Shown here: positions 61,994 to 64,000 of the stretch, piece after piece | How positions within the stretch are numbered: the stretch's first letter is position 1 | Layout: every line of letters begins with the position of its first letter | From: CBDFKK01 sp965248815 | GTDB taxonomy: Bacteria > Pseudomonadota > Alphaproteobacteria > SMXP01 | Assembly (NCBI GenBank): GCA_965248815.1 | Contig: CBDFKK010000008.1 | Coordinates: 1,364,001-1,428,000 of the forward strand | Length of the DNA stretch: 64,000 bases | Direction: 5' to 3' | Notes under the pieces: model-generated | Database searches by the model: none | Seen by the model: the letters and a program-made list of their open reading frames with translations, nothing else | What the model was told of the DNA's origin: nothing | Translations under genes and position numbers: made by a program

Positions 61994-62042
61994 GCAGGGG
62001 ACGATTGTCCCTGCCCGAATATCAACTGAGGGGATGAACCTC
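61994..62042 (+). promoter_or_regulatory. rpoH leader hairpins covering the ribosome binding site
   Basis: A strong stem, GCAGGG(G)AC with GTCCCTGC around GATT (61994-62014), is followed by a weak stem, GAGG (62028-62031) with CCTC (62039-62042). The weak stem would hide the AGGGG Shine-Dalgarno just before ATG 62044. This layout would suit temperature-sensitive translation, which is inference. Confidence 0.4.
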
Positions 62043-62043
62043 G

Positions 62044-62937
62044 ATGGCCCAGGCCAACATCACAGTACCCACCCTGACCCCTGAAGGTAGTCTGTCGCAC
62101 TACCTGACGGAGATCAGGAAGTTTCCCATGCTGGAAAAGCAAGAGGAATACATGCTCGCCAAGCGTTGGAAAGAGCATGAAGATTCGGAAGCAGCCCATA
62201 AGTTGGTGACAAGCCACCTGCGCCTCGTCGCAAAAATCGCCATGGGCTATCGTGGCTATGGCTTGCCCATTGGCGAAGTAATTTCCGAGGGCAATGTCGG
62301 TCTGATGCAGGCGGTCAAGCGTTTTGAGCCGGAAAAGGGATTTCGCTTGTCGACTTATGCCATGTGGTGGATCCGCGCCTCAATTCAGGAATATGTACTC
62401 AGGTCTTGGAGCCTGGTCAAAATGGGCACGACCGCCGCTCAGAAAAAGCTGTTTTTCAATCTGCGCAAAATCAAGGGCCAAATCGACGCCATCGAAGACG
62501 GCGATTTGAAGCCAAAGCATTTGGAAACCATATCGACCAAACTCGGCGTATCGGAACAAGAAGTGATAAATATGAACCGGCGCCTATCGGGCCCCGATCA
62601 TTCGCTAAACGCCCCGCTGCGCGCCGATGCTGAAGGCGAATGGCAAGACTGGTTGGTCGACGACAGCGTGGACCAAGAGACCGAGCTCGCAAAGAAACAA
62701 GAGGTGAGCCAGCGCAGCGCCTTACTCGACGGCGCTTTGGAAAAGCTCAATGAGCGCGAGCGCGACATTTTGGTCGAACGGCGTCTGACCGAAGAGCCGC
62801 AGACTCTCGAACAGCTCAGTCAAAAGTATAAAGTGAGCCGCGAGCGCGTGCGTCAGATTGAAGTGCGCGCCTTCGAGAAGGTTCAAAAGGCTGTCCGCTC
62901 CGCTGCACGCGAGCAGAGCGTCCCAGCTGGCGCGTAG
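62044..62937 (+). CDS. rpoH: RNA polymerase sigma-32 factor RpoH
   Basis: A 297-residue heat-shock sigma factor. Region 1.2/2 has LSHYLTEIRKFPMLEKQEEY and SHLRLVAKIAMGYRGYGLPI. Region 2.3-2.4 has YAMWWIRASIQEYVLRSWSL. The RpoH box appears as KLFFNLRKIKGQ. Region 4.2 ends with LSQKYKVSRERVRQIEVRAF. AGGGG precedes the ATG at a 10-base spacing. It lies 108 bases after rluD and is convergent with purA after 10 bases. Confidence 0.96.
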   Translation: MAQANITVPTLTPEGSLSHYLTEIRKFPMLEKQEEYMLAKRWKEHEDSEAAHKLVTSHLRLVAKIAMGYRGYGLPIGEVISEGNVGLMQAVKRFEPEKGFRLSTYAMWWIRASIQEYVLRSWSLVKMGTTAAQKKLFFNLRKIKGQIDAIEDGDLKPKHLETISTKLGVSEQEVINMNRRLSGPDHSLNAPLRADAEGEWQDWLVDDSVDQETELAKKQEVSQRSALLDGALEKLNERERDILVERRLTEEPQTLEQLSQKYKVSRERVRQIEVRAFEKVQKAVRSAAREQSVPAGA

Positions 62938-62947
62938 TTATCGAGCC

Positions 62948-64000
62948 TCAATCCGCAAACGGATCACGCATCAGGATCGTGTCGTCGCGCTCTGGTGAGG
63001 TCGAAAGAAGTGCGACCGGAGCTCCGATCAATTCTTCCACCCGGCGGACATATTTGACCGCCGTTGCCGGCAACTCGGCCCACGAGCGGGCGCCTTGTGT
63101 CGATTCGGACCAGCCTTCCAAACTTTCGTAAATCGGCTCGACACGCGCTTGCGCGCCCATGCCGACGGGTAAGTAGTCGATCGTTTCACCGTCGAGCTTG
63201 TAGCCCGTGGCGACTTTGAGTTCGTCCATTCCATCAAGCACGTCGAGTTTAGTGAGCGCGATGCCGTCGATACCGCCAGTGATAATAGACTGGCGCACAA
63301 GTACTGCGTCGAACCAGCCGCAGCGGCGCGTGCGGCCTGTCACTGTGCCGAACTCTTTGCCGCGTTCGCCCAGCCGCTTGCCGATCTCGTTTTCCTGTTC
63401 GGTCGGGAACGGCCCTTCACCAACGCGAGTCGTATAGGCTTTCGTGATACCCAGAACATAGTTCAGAGCCGAAGGCCCAACGCCGCTGCCCGCGGCCGCC
63501 TGTCCGGCGACGGTATTGGACGAGGTGACAAACGGATAAGTACCGTGATCCACATCCAGGAGCGTGCCTTGCGCACCTTCAAATAGGATGCGCTTTCCGG
63601 CCCGGCGCATATCATAGAGGCGGCGCCAAACCGGTGCTGCAAACGGCAAAATCCTTGGCGCAATTTCTTGAAGCAGCGCGAGCAATTGGTCCGCGTCGGC
63701 GTCTTTTTCTTCGTAGCCCCGGCGCAAAACATTGTGATGCTCCAGCAGCCCGCCGATCCGCGTGCGCAACGTCTCTTCGTCGGCCAAGTCAATCACTTTG
63801 ATCGCCCGCCGCGCCACTTTGTCTTCGTACGCAGGGCCTATGCCACGTTTGGTCGTGCCGATGCGGGTCGAGACTTTGCTCCCTTCCCGCAGTTCATCGA
63901 GCTGCTGATGAATAGGCAGAATGAGCGCTGCGTTTTCCGCAATCAGAAGATTGTCGGGGGTCACCGCAACGCCCTGACTTTTTAATTTGTCGATTTCCTT
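62948..64000 (-). CDS. purA: Adenylosuccinate synthetase, C-terminal part (cut by window edge)
   Basis: The frame is open to base 64000; about 350 C-terminal residues are present and roughly the first 80-95, with the GTP P-loop, lie outside. An internal GTG at 63964 is not the start. RIGTTKRGIGPAYEDK, the phosphate-site LFEGAQGTLLDVDHGTYPFVTSSN, GITKAYTTRVGEGPFPTE, GRTRRCGWFDAVLVRQS and VALLSTSPERDDTI are all PurA blocks. It condenses IMP and aspartate to adenylosuccinate using GTP. Confidence 0.96.
   Translation of the reverse strand, partial: KEIDKLKSQGVAVTPDNLLIAENAALILPIHQQLDELREGSKVSTRIGTTKRGIGPAYEDKVARRAIKVIDLADEETLRTRIGGLLEHHNVLRRGYEEKDADADQLLALLQEIAPRILPFAAPVWRRLYDMRRAGKRILFEGAQGTLLDVDHGTYPFVTSSNTVAGQAAAGSGVGPSALNYVLGITKAYTTRVGEGPFPTEQENEIGKRLGERGKEFGTVTGRTRRCGWFDAVLVRQSIITGGIDGIALTKLDVLDGMDELKVATGYKLDGETIDYLPVGMGAQARVEPIYESLEGWSESTQGARSWAELPATAVKYVRRVEELIGAPVALLSTSPERDDTILMRDPFAD

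Noticed and set aside
1..64000. CRISPR arrays, insertion sequences, prophage, toxin-antitoxin pairs, rRNA or tRNA genes.
   Set aside because: No regularly spaced repeats, transposase, integrase, phage structural or RNA-gene signatures were seen on either strand.

Overview
The window is a chromosomal segment of an alphaproteobacterium. The evidence is the gene order. lysA, a TIGR02302/DUF4175 protein, ftsE-ftsX, a YdcF-like gene, plsC and a DUF2125 protein come first; then tyrC-hisC-chorismate mutase, metX-metW, gloB divergent from a methyltransferase, phaR, folE-hisI and rluD-rpoH-purA. These are arrangements I know from Rhizobiales and Rhodospirillales relatives. GC content looks moderate. 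Genus cannot be told from sequence alone. I saw no rRNA, tRNA, insertion sequence, prophage or CRISPR array.

Layout. 1-25.4 kb is mostly core: lysine, aromatic, histidine and methionine biosynthesis, cell division (FtsEX), phospholipid synthesis, glyoxalase II, the PHA regulator PhaR and several small envelope proteins. Two genes here are broken. A zinc-ribbon protein gene (3187-3874) is frameshifted by an exact 7-bp tandem duplication. A PAS-GGDEF-EAL gene (19957-21701) carries both a nonsense codon and a frameshift. 25.5-31.5 kb is an envelope-lipid cluster: a DPM-type GT2 glycosyltransferase divergent from a GT39, PAP2, GT39, PAP2 series. This resembles the parts needed to dephosphorylate lipid A and glycosylate it instead. 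31.6-49.4 kb is an accessory catabolic region: flavoprotein, serine hydrolase, SRPBCC, isochorismatase-type amidase, CaiB CoA-transferase, HMG-CoA-lyase-like enzyme, HyuA/HyuB, core MetE-like protein, ICMT-like methyltransferase, MhpR-type IclR regulator, flavin monooxygenase, arylmalonate-decarboxylase-like enzyme, polysaccharide-deacetylase-like hydrolase and aldo/keto reductase. 49.5-54.9 kb holds an orphan TRAP binding protein and surface-polysaccharide genes (GT2, polymerase/ligase, rfbA, rfbB). 54.9-64 kb returns to core genes: thrS, yidD, Fe-S scaffold, cysS, folE, hisI, rluD, rpoH, purA.

The strongest candidates for something undescribed are three. The catabolic island appears to combine a ring hydroxylase under an MhpR-like regulator with amide and lactam hydrolases and a CoA-dependent C-C lyase, substrate unknown. 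The alternating phosphatase/glycosyltransferase lipid cluster is the second. The third is a set of non-coding structures: nested mutually exclusive hairpins over the metX start, a four-stem palindromic mosaic filling the whole metW/dipeptidase gap, an inverted pair of palindromic repeats at 34.65-34.73 kb, and hairpins in the rpoH leader. All functional statements are read from motifs and gene context; no search or fold was run.
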